Shown here piece after piece: positions 51,879-60,774 of a DNA stretch of 64,000 nucleotides. A program made the translations under genes and the position numbers. Position 1 is the first letter of the stretch. Each line of letters starts with the position of its first letter. The DNA is from JAOUGY01 sp963785075 (GTDB lineage Bacteria > Actinomycetota > Acidimicrobiia > Spongiisociales > ZC4RG35). The notes under the pieces are model-generated. The model worked only from the letters and a program-made list of their open reading frames with translations. It searched no databases and had not been told where the DNA came from. The DNA lies in contig CAWATW010000003.1 in assembly GCA_963785075.1 (NCBI GenBank), forward strand, positions 1 through 64,000. Direction: 5' to 3'.

Positions 51879-52423
51879 GTTGATGTCTCCTTTGTGCCCG
51901 CTGCGGACTCAGCCGCAACGAGCCGTTCGAGCCGGTCTCTCATACGGGCGCGGGCCCGGAACAGCCTCTGGTCGACGGCGTTCACGTTGATTCCCATCAC
52001 CTCGGCGATCTCGGAGCGGGTCAGACCATCCCAGGAACTCAGTCGGAGGAGCTCGCGGTCCCTTGGGCGAAGAGCTCGGAGTGCGAGGTGGAGCAGCCGA
52101 AATTCGTGTTCCAGCTCCGGCTCGGCCGGCTCCACCCTGGAACGGTCTGACTCGAGACGACCAACGAGGCGTGCCTTGCGCCGACGTCCCCTGAAGTGAT
52201 TACCCACCACCCTGTATGCGACACCGAACAGCCAGGGCCGCTCGGCTTCAGGTGCCGGCAGCTGGTCGATTCGGCGCCAGGCGACGGCGAAGACCTCCGC
52301 AGCGGCGTCCTCGGCGTCGGCGCGGCCCAGGCGCCGAACGCAGTAGCGGTAGACCGAGTCATAGTGAGCCTCGAAGAGGGCATCGAACGAGTGCTGCCGA
52401 TGTTTGAATCCCTCGGTGTCCAT
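51875..52423 (-). CDS. ECF-type RNA polymerase sigma factor
   Basis: 182 residues from ATG 52423 (an upstream in-frame extension looks non-coding; no clear ribosome site, so leaderless translation is possible). Region 2: FDALFEAHYDSVYRYCVRRL, DAEDAAAEVFAVAWRRID, PWLFGVAYRVVGNHFRGRRR. Region 4: LRALRPRDRELLRLSSWDGL, RSEIAEVMGINVNAVDQRLF. It directs transcription of a regulon under control of the coupled membrane protein. Confidence 0.93.
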   Translation of the reverse strand: MDTEGFKHRQHSFDALFEAHYDSVYRYCVRRLGRADAEDAAAEVFAVAWRRIDQLPAPEAERPWLFGVAYRVVGNHFRGRRRKARLVGRLESDRSRVEPAEPELEHEFRLLHLALRALRPRDRELLRLSSWDGLTRSEIAEVMGINVNAVDQRLFRARARMRDRLERLVAAESAAGTKETST

Positions 52424-53089
52424 GTCGAAGTGTAAGTGTCCGACTGACTGTGTCCGCTTACCGCGTTCCAACTTCGGTGCGGCGGCACCAACGATGACCA
52501 CACCCATACGCTCGTGGGACCCTGCGGGCCGCGACCAGAGAGAGGCGGGCTTGTTCAGGCTTCTCAGTCGTCGTTGCGTCCCAAATCCGTCCGTCAATCG
52601 GTTCGAGTCCCTACGGGCCAGTCGAAGGCTTGTGGCGATGAAGCCCGTCGGAGCGCCCATCGTTGGCAACGTACCCCTTCGTGAGAGCCTCATCGGTTCG
52701 TGGATCGTCCACTCAGGACCACGCGCTGGCCTTCGGCCAGCTGAGAGGTTTCCCTCCGGGAACTCTCGCTTCTGGCCAGTCCGCATCGCCAGCGCCCTCG
52801 ACGGTCGAACCGAATAGCCGATCCGGGCAGTGAGGCGATCACCGGGCGAGGCCTCCCCCGTCCGTCGGTCCCGGCATGATTCGGGGTGTCATCTGTTGGC
52901 CCGGCCGCACTCTCCGCGACGTGGCGATGCCGTTACCCGCCCACGAAGGCTGGTCTACGCCTTCCTCGACGATGGCGTCGAGATCCGAGAGGAATGCCAA
53001 GCAGTCGCGTTCGGAGCCCTGATCGGCACGAGGCCAGACCGAATTCTGATTTGCGACCCCCTGGGCCCGGGCGGAGCCGATGATCGAAC
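52424..53089. other. 666-bp gene-free region upstream of the sigma factor
   Basis: No supported gene. It contains the promoter side of the sigma factor, a tRNA-3'-end-like string (GGTTCGAGTCCC then TACGGGCCA, 52599-52620) without a matching 5' half, and the repeat words at 52674-52725. The end (52839-53089) has a frame antisense to nothing known. Confidence 0.4.
52674..52725. repeat. Diverged copy of the tRNA-Ile-proximal repeat
   Basis: CCCCTTCGTGAGAG, TCGGTTCGTGGATCG and TCCACTCAGGACCAC match in order and orientation the second half of the repeats at 42849-42904 and 42947-42998. On the minus strand all three encode a GPEWTI-like or HEWAI-like string. The hairpin part is not present here. 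Confidence 0.6.
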
Positions 53090-54505
53090 TCACGCGTCGA
53101 TTTGGGGACGTCGATCCGGCCATCCGAGGTCGGCTTCGAGTTGGGCTGCAACGGCGAGGATCAAGTCCTCGCGATTGGGGGCGGCGATCAGCATCACCCC
53201 GAGGGGGAGGCCGTCGTCGGTGAACCCAGCAGGGACCGATGCCGCCGGCTGGCCGGTGTAGTTCCACACCGCCGTAAACGGATAGGTGCGGCTCATACCT
53301 ATCGCAGTCCGCATCGCACCCTGCCCCTCCCACTTCCCCACCCGGACCGGAGGCTCGCCGGTGACCGGGGTGACGAGCAGGTCGAAGTCGTCGAACAAGC
53401 GGTTGATCCGTGCCGAGTGGCCGGCCTGTTTCGCCAGCGAGGACTGCAGCATTCTCTCGGGTACCAGCCTTCCGAGACGGGCGAAGCCTCGTGTCCGGCG
53501 CTCCAGCCGGTCCTTGTGTGGGACCTGTTCGTAATGCTGCCGGATGCCTCGAAGGTACATCGGTGCGATCTCGTTTCCCACCGACCCGTAGTCGGGGTTG
53601 CGCTCACCGACCGTATGGCCCCGGTCACGCAAAACACCCGCCACGGTTTCGACGGCCCGAACGACCGACTCGTCGACGATCGGGGGTGCCAGAGCTCGCA
53701 CCGGCGTGACCGAGGTCGCGACCCGAAGCCTACCCGGATCGGTGCCGGCCGCCTCGACGAATGAGCGCTCCGAGGGCGGCGGAGTGTGGGCATCGCCCGG
53801 AGCCGGACCGGAGGCGACGTCGAGCCACAAGGCGGTGTCGATCACCCTCCGCGTCACACAACCGGTCTTGGACATCCCATACCAATGCTCGGACTCGGGC
53901 ATCAGCGAGATGCGGCCGCGCTGTGTCTTGAGGCCGAAGAGACCGCAGTTGGCCGCCGGGATCCTGATCGACCCGGCTCCATCCGAAGCCGAGGCGGCAC
54001 CGATCAAACCGGCCGCCACGGCAGCGGCCGAGCCCCCACTCGACCCACCCGGCGTTCTTGCCGTGTTCCACGGGTTGCGGGTCTCCCCGTTGAATTCGGA
54101 CTCGGTGAACCCGGTGATGGCGAGCTCGGGCAGATTGGTCTTGCCGAGGACGATCGCCCCCGCCTGGCGTATCCGGCGAACGTGCTCGGAGTCCGAAGTC
54201 GCAGGGCGGTCATATCCGAGGGTGCCGTGGCGGGTCACGAAGCCGGTGATGTCGAGTTCGTCCTTGACGGCGACCGGCACTCCGAGGAGAGCGCCCTCTT
54301 CTCCACCGGCGAGACGCTCGTCGGCCGCCGACGCCTGCGCCTGCGCCTGCTCGACGAAGACGTCTCTGAACGAGTTGAGCTTGGGATCGAAACGCTCGAT
54401 CCGATCGATGTAGAGGGCGACGAGCTCGCGCGACGAGACGGCTCGCTCTCGCAGGAGACGCGCCTGCTCGGCGATACCGGCGAACGCCAGGTCGATGTCA
54501 CGCAT
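53090..54505 (-). CDS. Amidase-signature family enzyme
   Basis: 471 residues from ATG 54505. Lys in PVAVKDELDITG, cis-Ser in TPGGSSGGSAAAVAAG, nucleophile in SDGAGSIRIPAANCGLFGLK. Canonical catalytic set, unlike the amidase at 47772. The substrate is unknown; GatA is unlikely as no gatB/gatC lies nearby. Confidence 0.93.
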   Translation of the reverse strand: MRDIDLAFAGIAEQARLLRERAVSSRELVALYIDRIERFDPKLNSFRDVFVEQAQAQASAADERLAGGEEGALLGVPVAVKDELDITGFVTRHGTLGYDRPATSDSEHVRRIRQAGAIVLGKTNLPELAITGFTESEFNGETRNPWNTARTPGGSSGGSAAAVAAGLIGAASASDGAGSIRIPAANCGLFGLKTQRGRISLMPESEHWYGMSKTGCVTRRVIDTALWLDVASGPAPGDAHTPPPSERSFVEAAGTDPGRLRVATSVTPVRALAPPIVDESVVRAVETVAGVLRDRGHTVGERNPDYGSVGNEIAPMYLRGIRQHYEQVPHKDRLERRTRGFARLGRLVPERMLQSSLAKQAGHSARINRLFDDFDLLVTPVTGEPPVRVGKWEGQGAMRTAIGMSRTYPFTAVWNYTGQPAASVPAGFTDDGLPLGVMLIAAPNREDLILAVAAQLEADLGWPDRRPQIDA

Positions 54506-54560
54506 CTTCAATCGTCTCACTCGGAGACGCGTGTGTCCATCGAATCCGCGAACGGCGAGG

Positions 54561-54905
54561 TCAACCGGTGCCGGCGCAGCCCCGCACGGTGATACGCCCC
54601 TTCGCTGTGTCGATCGCAACCCAACCGTCGCCGGTCTCGTGGTTGTCGACCCAGATGACCTTGGGATGGTCGATGATCACCCTGACCCGACCCTCGTCGT
54701 CCTCGAGGATGACCTCGACGAGGTCGTCGAAGGGGGCGTACTCGGCCGCACGCAGCCGGCACCGCCCGACCGGCCGCGGAAGCACGGTCACGGGCTCGAC
54801 CTCGACCGAGCCCTGGATGCGCAATCCATCCAACCACTCGATCCACTCGGAGTGATGCAGTCGATCCACCAGCGTCCTCCAGGTCGCGTATTGCGATATC
54901 GGCAT
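54561..54905 (-). CDS. Conserved-looking hypothetical protein, 114 aa
   Basis: Reads TLVDRLHHSEWIEWLDGLRI, DDLVEVILEDDEGRVRVIID, HPKVIWVDNHETGDGWVAID, then TAKGRITVRG. It looks like a compact alpha+beta protein. It lies 55 bases upstream of the amidase on the same strand, so is probably co-transcribed. Function is unknown. Confidence 0.6.
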   Translation of the reverse strand: MPISQYATWRTLVDRLHHSEWIEWLDGLRIQGSVEVEPVTVLPRPVGRCRLRAAEYAPFDDLVEVILEDDEGRVRVIIDHPKVIWVDNHETGDGWVAIDTAKGRITVRGCAGTG

Positions 54906-55199
54906 GTTCTTGCGGCGCTTGACCTGTCATGTGGGCGTTTCGCCCTCGGCGCTTGGGTCTCGCCGCTGGACCGCCCCGAGCACCCCAGCGACGCGCCGAA
55001 GCGGAAAGGCTTCACTGCCCCGTCGTCACCCGTTGTCGACGAGTCTGCCTCCACGTCCGGTCGCCCCTCGCCGACGTGAGAATCCGGATGCGCCGGACTC
55101 TGCCCATGCTCCCTGGAATCCGGCCAGTGCCGGAGTAACGTGCGCGAGACCGACCGGGCCCGGTCGGTTCGCAGGTGTTGGACTCAGGGTGGAGGCGAC

Positions 55200-57677
55200 G
55201 TGGACCAGCGCGATTCGACGGGTCGGAGCGGCTCGTCGCTCGGAACCTTTGCTGGCGTCTTCACTCCTTCGATTCTCACGATCCTCGGCATCATCCTCTT
55301 CCTGCGCCTCGGATACGTGGTCGGCAACGCCGGGCTTGGGGTGGCTCTCGTCGTAATTGTCATGGCCACGGTCGTTTCCCTACTCACGAGCATCTCGTTG
55401 GCCGCGATCGCCACGAACATCGAGGTCCGGGGTGGCGGCGACTACTACCTGATCTCCCGCACGTTGGGCATCGAGTTCGGGGGTGCGATCGGCATCGTGC
55501 TTTTCCTGGCACAGTCCGTCTCGATCGCCTTCTACGCCATCGGATTCGGAGAGGCGGTGGCTGCGATCACAGGGATGGAAGCCGAGGCTGCCCCTCAGTT
55601 GTTGGCAGGTGGTGCCGTGATCGCCTTGTTCGCGATGGCATGGCAGGGAGCCGATGTGGCAAGCCGCTTCCAATTCGTGGTGATGGCCTTCCTGGTGCTG
55701 GCCCTCGGCTCGTTCTATGTGGGTGCCGTCGGTGCATTCGACCGTGAGACTCTGGGCGCGAGCTGGGCGCACCCGGGCAGTGGGCCCGGGGTCTGGCTCG
55801 TCTTCGCGATCTTCTTCCCGGCCGTCACCGGGTTCACCCAGGGCGTGTCCATGTCGGGCGATCTCCGTGATCCGGGCCGCAGTCTTCCGCTGGGAACTTT
55901 CGCTGCGGTCGGGCTCTCAACGATCGTGTACGTCACGGTGGCACTGCTGCTTGCCGGAGGCGCTCCGCTCAACCGTCTCGCCGACGATCCCGGCACGATG
56001 AGCTCGATCTCGATCGTCCCGTTCCTCATCGATGCAGGCGTGGTGGCAGCGACGCTGTCGTCGGCAATGGCTTCATTCCTCGGGGCACCTCGGATCCTGC
56101 AATCGCTGGCGGCCGATCGGATCTTTCCCGCACTCACCTTCTTCGCAAAGGGATCTGGCTCCACCAACAACCCTCGCCGGGGGGTCCTCGTCTCACTGGG
56201 AATCGCTCTCGCCACCATCGGGCTCGGCAGCCTCAACGTGATCGCCCCTGTGGTGTCGATGTTCTTTCTCATCTCGTACGGACTGCTCAACTACGCCACC
56301 TTCTATGAAGCTCAGGCAGGCAGTCCGCAGTTTCGCCCGAGGTTTCGGTTCTTCCATCGAAGGTTGAGCCTCGCCGGAGCCCTTGGGTGCTTCGGTGCCA
56401 TGGTGGCGATCAACCCGACCGCAGGCATCGTCGCCATCGCGCTCCTCTACGCGATCTACACCTACCTCGGACGGCGTGCCCACCCTGAGCGATGGGCGGA
56501 CGCCAGTCATTCCCACTACTTCCGTCGGGCCAAGGAGAACATTCGTCTCATGGCCGGTGAGGTGGAGACCGCTCGGAACTGGCGGCCACAGGTGCTGGCG
56601 TTCTCGGCCGACCCGAATCGGCGCGAACGTCTCATGAGACTGGCCGCGTGGATGGAAGGCACTAGCGGGCTCTCGGCGGTCGTGCAGCTGATGGAGGGCT
56701 CCGGCGCAGTCAAGCGGCGTGAGCGCAATGTCGCCCAGGCTTCGTTGCAGGCGCAAGCCGAGACTCAGGGGGTCGACGTATCGTTGGTCGTCCTGGCGCC
56801 CGACGTCATGGAGGCTCTTCCAATCGTCGTCCAATCCTTCGGTGTCGGCCCACTCCGCGCCAATACGGTGCTGTTCGGCTGGCCCGAGAACGCCGACGCC
56901 GATCGCCGGTCGGAATACCTCGAGACCCTCCGCGAGGTGACGAGGCTCGGCGTGAACGTGGTCGCGATGTCGAGCGACGCTTGCCGATGGGAAGAGATGC
57001 AATCGGTGCCGGCCAAAGAGCGACGGATCGACGTCTGGTGGACCGATGACGACAACGGTCGACTCGCTCTGCTGCTCTCCTACCTGTTCACCCGCACCGA
57101 CGACTGGCGACGCGCACACATCAGGGTGTTGGCGATCGCGGACGGACCGGACGTGGAGGGTATCGAGGCCTCCATGGCCGAGATGCTCGAGGCCGTCCGC
57201 ATCCAGGCGCTGCCGGTCGTTGTTGCATCCGCCGCAGACGCCTTCGGGGAGTGCTCTCAGGCGACCCTCGCCGTCGTCCCCGCCAGACTCCGAAGCACCG
57301 GCATCCTGGGGCCCAAGGACAGTGATCTCTTCGAGCTGTTCGTACGGCTGCCATTGGCCATCGCCGTGACCGCCGCTGCGTCTTTCGACCTGACGGCCGG
57401 CCCCGAGAGCGGGGAGCATGCGCGACTACTCGAGGCAGAGCAACGGCTAGAAGCCGCAACCACTCGCCTCCACCGCCTCGAGGAGCAACTCGCCGAGGCA
57501 CACGAGGCGATCGCCCACCTCCACCTCCAGGCAGGTCGAAACGGGCACGACCTTGCCGGTGAGTTGGAACTCGCCGAGGAGAGGCTCAACGTCGTCACCC
57601 GCCGAACCCTCAAAGCGCGGGTCGTCTCCGAACAGGCCAGGCTGGACCTCGACAACGTGATCGCTCCGGCGCCGTGA
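55200..57677 (+). CDS. SLC12-like (APC superfamily) cation-chloride/amino-acid permease
   Basis: 825 residues from GTG 55200 (GGAGG 5 bases upstream). Twelve-helix APC core begins GTFAGVFTPSILTILGIILF and LRLGYVVGNAGLG, typical of Na-K-Cl/K-Cl cotransporter relatives; NNPRRGVLVSLGIALATIGL and ATFYEAQAGSPQFRPRFRFF follow. After residue ~430 comes the soluble SLC12-type C-terminal domain (NWRPQVLAFSADP, VQSFGVGPLRANTVLFGWPE) and a terminal coiled coil (LLEAEQRLEAATTRLHRLEE, ELAEERLNVVTRR). It likely moves ions for osmotic balance. Confidence 0.92.
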   Translation: MDQRDSTGRSGSSLGTFAGVFTPSILTILGIILFLRLGYVVGNAGLGVALVVIVMATVVSLLTSISLAAIATNIEVRGGGDYYLISRTLGIEFGGAIGIVLFLAQSVSIAFYAIGFGEAVAAITGMEAEAAPQLLAGGAVIALFAMAWQGADVASRFQFVVMAFLVLALGSFYVGAVGAFDRETLGASWAHPGSGPGVWLVFAIFFPAVTGFTQGVSMSGDLRDPGRSLPLGTFAAVGLSTIVYVTVALLLAGGAPLNRLADDPGTMSSISIVPFLIDAGVVAATLSSAMASFLGAPRILQSLAADRIFPALTFFAKGSGSTNNPRRGVLVSLGIALATIGLGSLNVIAPVVSMFFLISYGLLNYATFYEAQAGSPQFRPRFRFFHRRLSLAGALGCFGAMVAINPTAGIVAIALLYAIYTYLGRRAHPERWADASHSHYFRRAKENIRLMAGEVETARNWRPQVLAFSADPNRRERLMRLAAWMEGTSGLSAVVQLMEGSGAVKRRERNVAQASLQAQAETQGVDVSLVVLAPDVMEALPIVVQSFGVGPLRANTVLFGWPENADADRRSEYLETLREVTRLGVNVVAMSSDACRWEEMQSVPAKERRIDVWWTDDDNGRLALLLSYLFTRTDDWRRAHIRVLAIADGPDVEGIEASMAEMLEAVRIQALPVVVASAADAFGECSQATLAVVPARLRSTGILGPKDSDLFELFVRLPLAIAVTAAASFDLTAGPESGEHARLLEAEQRLEAATTRLHRLEEQLAEAHEAIAHLHLQAGRNGHDLAGELELAEERLNVVTRRTLKARVVSEQARLDLDNVIAPAP

Positions 57678-57951
57678 TGCCCGAGCCTTTGGTGGGATCG
57701 AATGCCGCTCTTCTGGACGCCTGCGCCGACGAGTCCCTCACGACTTCGAGGCCCGCAGTCCACCTCGCCGGCCGGTATCGGGAACCCAGGGCGAGGTGAA
57801 CGCGCCCGGCGACCCTGTAGGAGCTGACCCGCCCGTTGGAGGAGGCGATCTCGATCCGCCCAGCCTCGTCCGCGAGCGATCCGCGAACGCTCTCCTCGTC
57901 CCGATTCGCCCGCCAGGCATGGAGAGCCTCCGTGCCGTATCCCGTCTTCAC
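57610..57951 (-). CDS. Possible hypothetical protein overlapping the permease 3' end
   Basis: 113 residues from GTG 57951; the third codon positions are mostly G or C (about 80%), as in real genes of this genome. Sequence includes GRIEIASSNGRVSSYRVAGR and VHLALGSRYRPARWTAGLEV. It overlaps the convergent permease by 68 bases and has no recognised domain or clear ribosome site. It may be a remnant. The rest of 57678-58153 shows no other gene. Confidence 0.3.
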   Translation of the reverse strand: MKTGYGTEALHAWRANRDEESVRGSLADEAGRIEIASSNGRVSSYRVAGRVHLALGSRYRPARWTAGLEVVRDSSAQASRRAAFDPTKGSGITAPERSRCRGPAWPVRRRPAL

Positions 57952-58153
57952 GATCCGGAAGTCTGCCAGCAGCCGGCGCCGAGACTCACTGCTCGTAGGT
58001 CCATCGAATCATTGATCGTATCTATCCCGCGATATTCACATCCGACCGGCGAACATCACCGAGGTGAAGTTCGCGAAATCCATCAAAAGTCCTCACGTTC
58101 GCCTCTGGCGGACCGATACAGATCAGGTATACGTGCCGAGTAGGAGGTAAGGC

Positions 58154-58966
58154 ATGACTAGGGGGCAAAAGGGGATCAGCCCGGTTGGTGGCTCGAAGGG
58201 TCACAGACGGACCACCCTCCCACGCCGAGTCGGCAGGATCGCAGCCACGCTCACGACGCTGTTGGGGCTCGTGGTGTTTGCGCTCCCAGCGGGAGCAGTG
58301 GAACCCATCGTGATTCCGGTTGACACCGTGGTCCGTGGAGCAGAAGGGGAGGTATACGTCCTGGCAGAGGTTGCGACCGGCTCGGATGCCGGCTGCGAAG
58401 CGGAGGTCTCGGCCGTGTCCGAGAACAATCCGTCCGTCCACATCGGCAACGATCTGATCATCGCCTCCGGCGATGACTCGGTTGTCATCGACGATGTGGA
58501 GGCTTCGCCTGGACTGGTGCTGAGTGCGGATGGCACGCTCCTGCTCTCCGACACCATCGTGGTCATGGTTCGACTCGGACCAGCCGACGAAGGTCGACCC
58601 AACTCGATCTTCTCCGGCGGCGTGACGGTCTCGGTCACCTGCATACCGCAGGAAACGACAACGACGACCGAAGCCACGACCTCCTCGACCGAAGAGGAGA
58701 CCACGACGACGACCATGGCGACCACAACCTCCACCGAGGGGCCCAGAGAAGTGACGACAACCACGACTACGACGCCGCCCCCGAGCGTGCTGGGGACGTC
58801 GACGACCACGTTGCCGTCGAGCACGACGGTTCCGCCAGTGAGCGGGTCGACACTCCCGTTCACCGGACCCGATCAGCTCGCCGGTACCGCCCTGGCAGGT
58901 GGCGCACTGATCTTGCTCGGACTCGCAATGATGGCTGCGGTACGCGAGCCACAGACAACCGACTGA
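58154..58966 (+). CDS. Sortase-anchored surface protein with Thr-rich stalk (LPFTG)
   Basis: 270 residues from ATG 58154 (AGGAGG site). A signal peptide (RIAATLTTLLGLVVFALPAG), a ~120-residue beta-rich outer domain with two Cys (GCEAEV and VTCIP, likely a disulfide), a ~60-residue Thr/Ser/Pro stalk, then LPFTG, a hydrophobic helix (LAGTALAGGALILLGLAMMA) and a short charged tail. That is the full cell-wall sorting signal. No sortase gene is in the window. Confidence 0.85.
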   Translation: MTRGQKGISPVGGSKGHRRTTLPRRVGRIAATLTTLLGLVVFALPAGAVEPIVIPVDTVVRGAEGEVYVLAEVATGSDAGCEAEVSAVSENNPSVHIGNDLIIASGDDSVVIDDVEASPGLVLSADGTLLLSDTIVVMVRLGPADEGRPNSIFSGGVTVSVTCIPQETTTTTEATTSSTEEETTTTTMATTTSTEGPREVTTTTTTTPPPSVLGTSTTTLPSSTTVPPVSGSTLPFTGPDQLAGTALAGGALILLGLAMMAAVREPQTTD

Positions 58967-58979
58967 ACCCAGAAGCACA

Positions 58980-59011
58980 GATGACCGCCCGGTACACAAC
59001 GGGCGGTCATC
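58980..59011 (+). terminator. Hairpin terminator after the LPFTG gene
   Basis: GATGACCGCCCG (58980-58991) pairs with CGGGCGGTCATC (59000-59011) across an 8-base loop, 14 bases beyond the stop. Confidence 0.8.
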
Positions 59012-59051
59012 CACGTCCGGATAGCATCGTTCCCCCGACGGATCGGTCTAC

Positions 59052-60107
59052 GTGCCTGCGCCAACCCTCACCACGAGACGTCTGAACCGAGCGCTCCTGG
59101 CCCGCCAGCATCTCCTCCTACGAACACGCCGATCGATCGCCGGGACGCTCGACTCGATCGGCGGCATCCAGATGCAGTACGCACCGTCGGGGTACGTCGG
59201 GCTGTGGTCGCGGATGGAGCTAGGCAGTCGAGACCGGCTCACTCGATCACTCCACCGGCGTCATGTCGTGCAGGGCACGCTGCTGCGCGGCACCGTCCAT
59301 CTCGTGTCGGCCGCCGGTTTTCCATTGATGTCGGCCGGGATACGTACGGCCCGACAGGAGTGGTGGATGCGGATCGCCCGTGGCCGCGACCTCGACCGTT
59401 TCGACCATGCACATGCCGCAGACGTCGTCCGGTCGGTGCTCGCCAAGGGCCCTCGCCGTCAACGAGACCTGGTGGATGCGCTGGAGTCATCCGGATATCC
59501 CCGCGACCTGTGGGAGGGGGTCCGATTGTGGATCGACCTGGTGCGGATCCCGCCGTCCGGAACTTGGGAGCGGCGCCGCGCCGACCTGTACGGGTTGGCA
59601 GACCAGTGGATCGACATGCCGCCGGCGACCGAAGAGGCCGGGCTCGCCTACTTGGCCATGACCTACCTCCGGGCCTTCGGTCCGGCCGGCCTCGAAGACA
59701 TGGCCGCCTGGGCCGGCGTGCCCAGCCCTTCGATGGCAATCGTCGTCGACCGGCTCACGCTCCGAAGGTTCACCGACGAGGAGGGAGCCGACCTGATGGA
59801 CGTGCCGCGCGCTCCCCTACCGGATGAGTCGACGGCTGCACCGGCTCGATTCCTGCCGACCTGGGACGCGACGCTGCTCGTCCACGCTCGGCGTACCGGG
59901 ATTCTCCCCGAAGAGCATCGCCCGCTGATCTTCAGCACCAAGAACCCCCACTCTGTGGGGACGTTCCTCGTCGAAGGAGTCGTGGCAGGAACCTGGCGAT
60001 TCGACGGCGAGCGCGTGATCACGGTCCCGTTCGAAAAGCTCTCGTCCCGCCATGCCACGCAGGTCGCCGACGAGGCCGCCCGTCTAGCCGGGTTCCACCT
60101 CGAATGA
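59052..60107 (+). CDS. AlkZ-like winged-helix DNA-binding protein (HTH_42)
   Basis: 351 residues from GTG 59052. N-terminal LTTRRLNRALLARQHLLLR, then IGGIQMQYAPSGYVGLWSRM, GTLLRGTVHLVS and C-terminal FLPTWDATLLVHARR. The Q-M-Q motif sits where AlkZ-family DNA glycosylases carry their catalytic QxQ pair. It may excise bulky or alkylated bases; many family members are uncharacterised. Confidence 0.85.
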   Translation: MPAPTLTTRRLNRALLARQHLLLRTRRSIAGTLDSIGGIQMQYAPSGYVGLWSRMELGSRDRLTRSLHRRHVVQGTLLRGTVHLVSAAGFPLMSAGIRTARQEWWMRIARGRDLDRFDHAHAADVVRSVLAKGPRRQRDLVDALESSGYPRDLWEGVRLWIDLVRIPPSGTWERRRADLYGLADQWIDMPPATEEAGLAYLAMTYLRAFGPAGLEDMAAWAGVPSPSMAIVVDRLTLRRFTDEEGADLMDVPRAPLPDESTAAPARFLPTWDATLLVHARRTGILPEEHRPLIFSTKNPHSVGTFLVEGVVAGTWRFDGERVITVPFEKLSSRHATQVADEAARLAGFHLE

Positions 60108-60141
60108 TGCCAATCGGCGCGGCCCACATACACTGCCGATC

Positions 60142-60774
60142 GTGACCGCCGTCAACATCCTCGTCCGCGTGAGAGACGACGCCCATGCCCGCATCGCCTG
60201 GGCCGTGGCATCCTTGCCCGGGCTCGCACCGATCGGCATGCTCGGCCACCGGCCGCCGTCGTCATGGCGTCAACTGGTACGACGGGCCAGCTCCAGCACC
60301 GAGCTCGACATCGTCGTGGACCCCGATCCCGACGACCGGGGGATCGTCGTGGTCGCCGGTGACAGCGATCGACCGGGCATCACCCACGCGTCCCTCGAGG
60401 GCTTGGCACGCTCTCTCGTCGAGCGTCTCGATGACTCGGCTGCGGCAGTCTGGACGTCGCCCGGCTCACCGAAACGCACCGGAACCGTCTTCCACTTCCC
60501 ACAACCTGTCGGAGGCGTGAGGGGAACGCCCGGCAACACACCAACCGACGGTCGGTTTGCCGGTGCCGGTGCGTTCGGGGCTCAAGGATCGATCGTGTGC
60601 GTGGACGACCGTCCGTTCATGGAAGCGATATGCATGGCCGCCGGGGCAGCCATCGCCACCGCCGACCTCACCTCCCCCACCCCGGTGTGGGAGCGCGCCG
60701 CGGAATACATCGAAGCCTGCGAGAGACTCGGGCTGGTGCTGGCGGAGGCGAACGCTACCGCCCAGCGGTCGTGA
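60142..60774 (+). CDS. Hypothetical protein, 210 aa
   Basis: From GTG 60142, 34 bases after the AlkZ-like gene, so likely co-transcribed. The N-terminal part (VNILVRVRDDAHARIAWAVA) looks globular alpha/beta; the C-terminal part has ICMAAGAAIATADL and a helix WERAAEYIEACERLGLVLAE. No family recognised. Its 3' end overlaps the convergent DUF3566 gene by 20 bases. Confidence 0.65.
   Translation: MTAVNILVRVRDDAHARIAWAVASLPGLAPIGMLGHRPPSSWRQLVRRASSSTELDIVVDPDPDDRGIVVVAGDSDRPGITHASLEGLARSLVERLDDSAAAVWTSPGSPKRTGTVFHFPQPVGGVRGTPGNTPTDGRFAGAGAFGAQGSIVCVDDRPFMEAICMAAGAAIATADLTSPTPVWERAAEYIEACERLGLVLAEANATAQRS

Noticed and set aside
52570..52620. A tRNA gene ending in GGTTCGAGTCCC...GGGCCA
   Set aside because: The T-stem does not pair and no matching acceptor, D-arm or anticodon arm is found upstream; at best it is a degraded attachment-site remnant.
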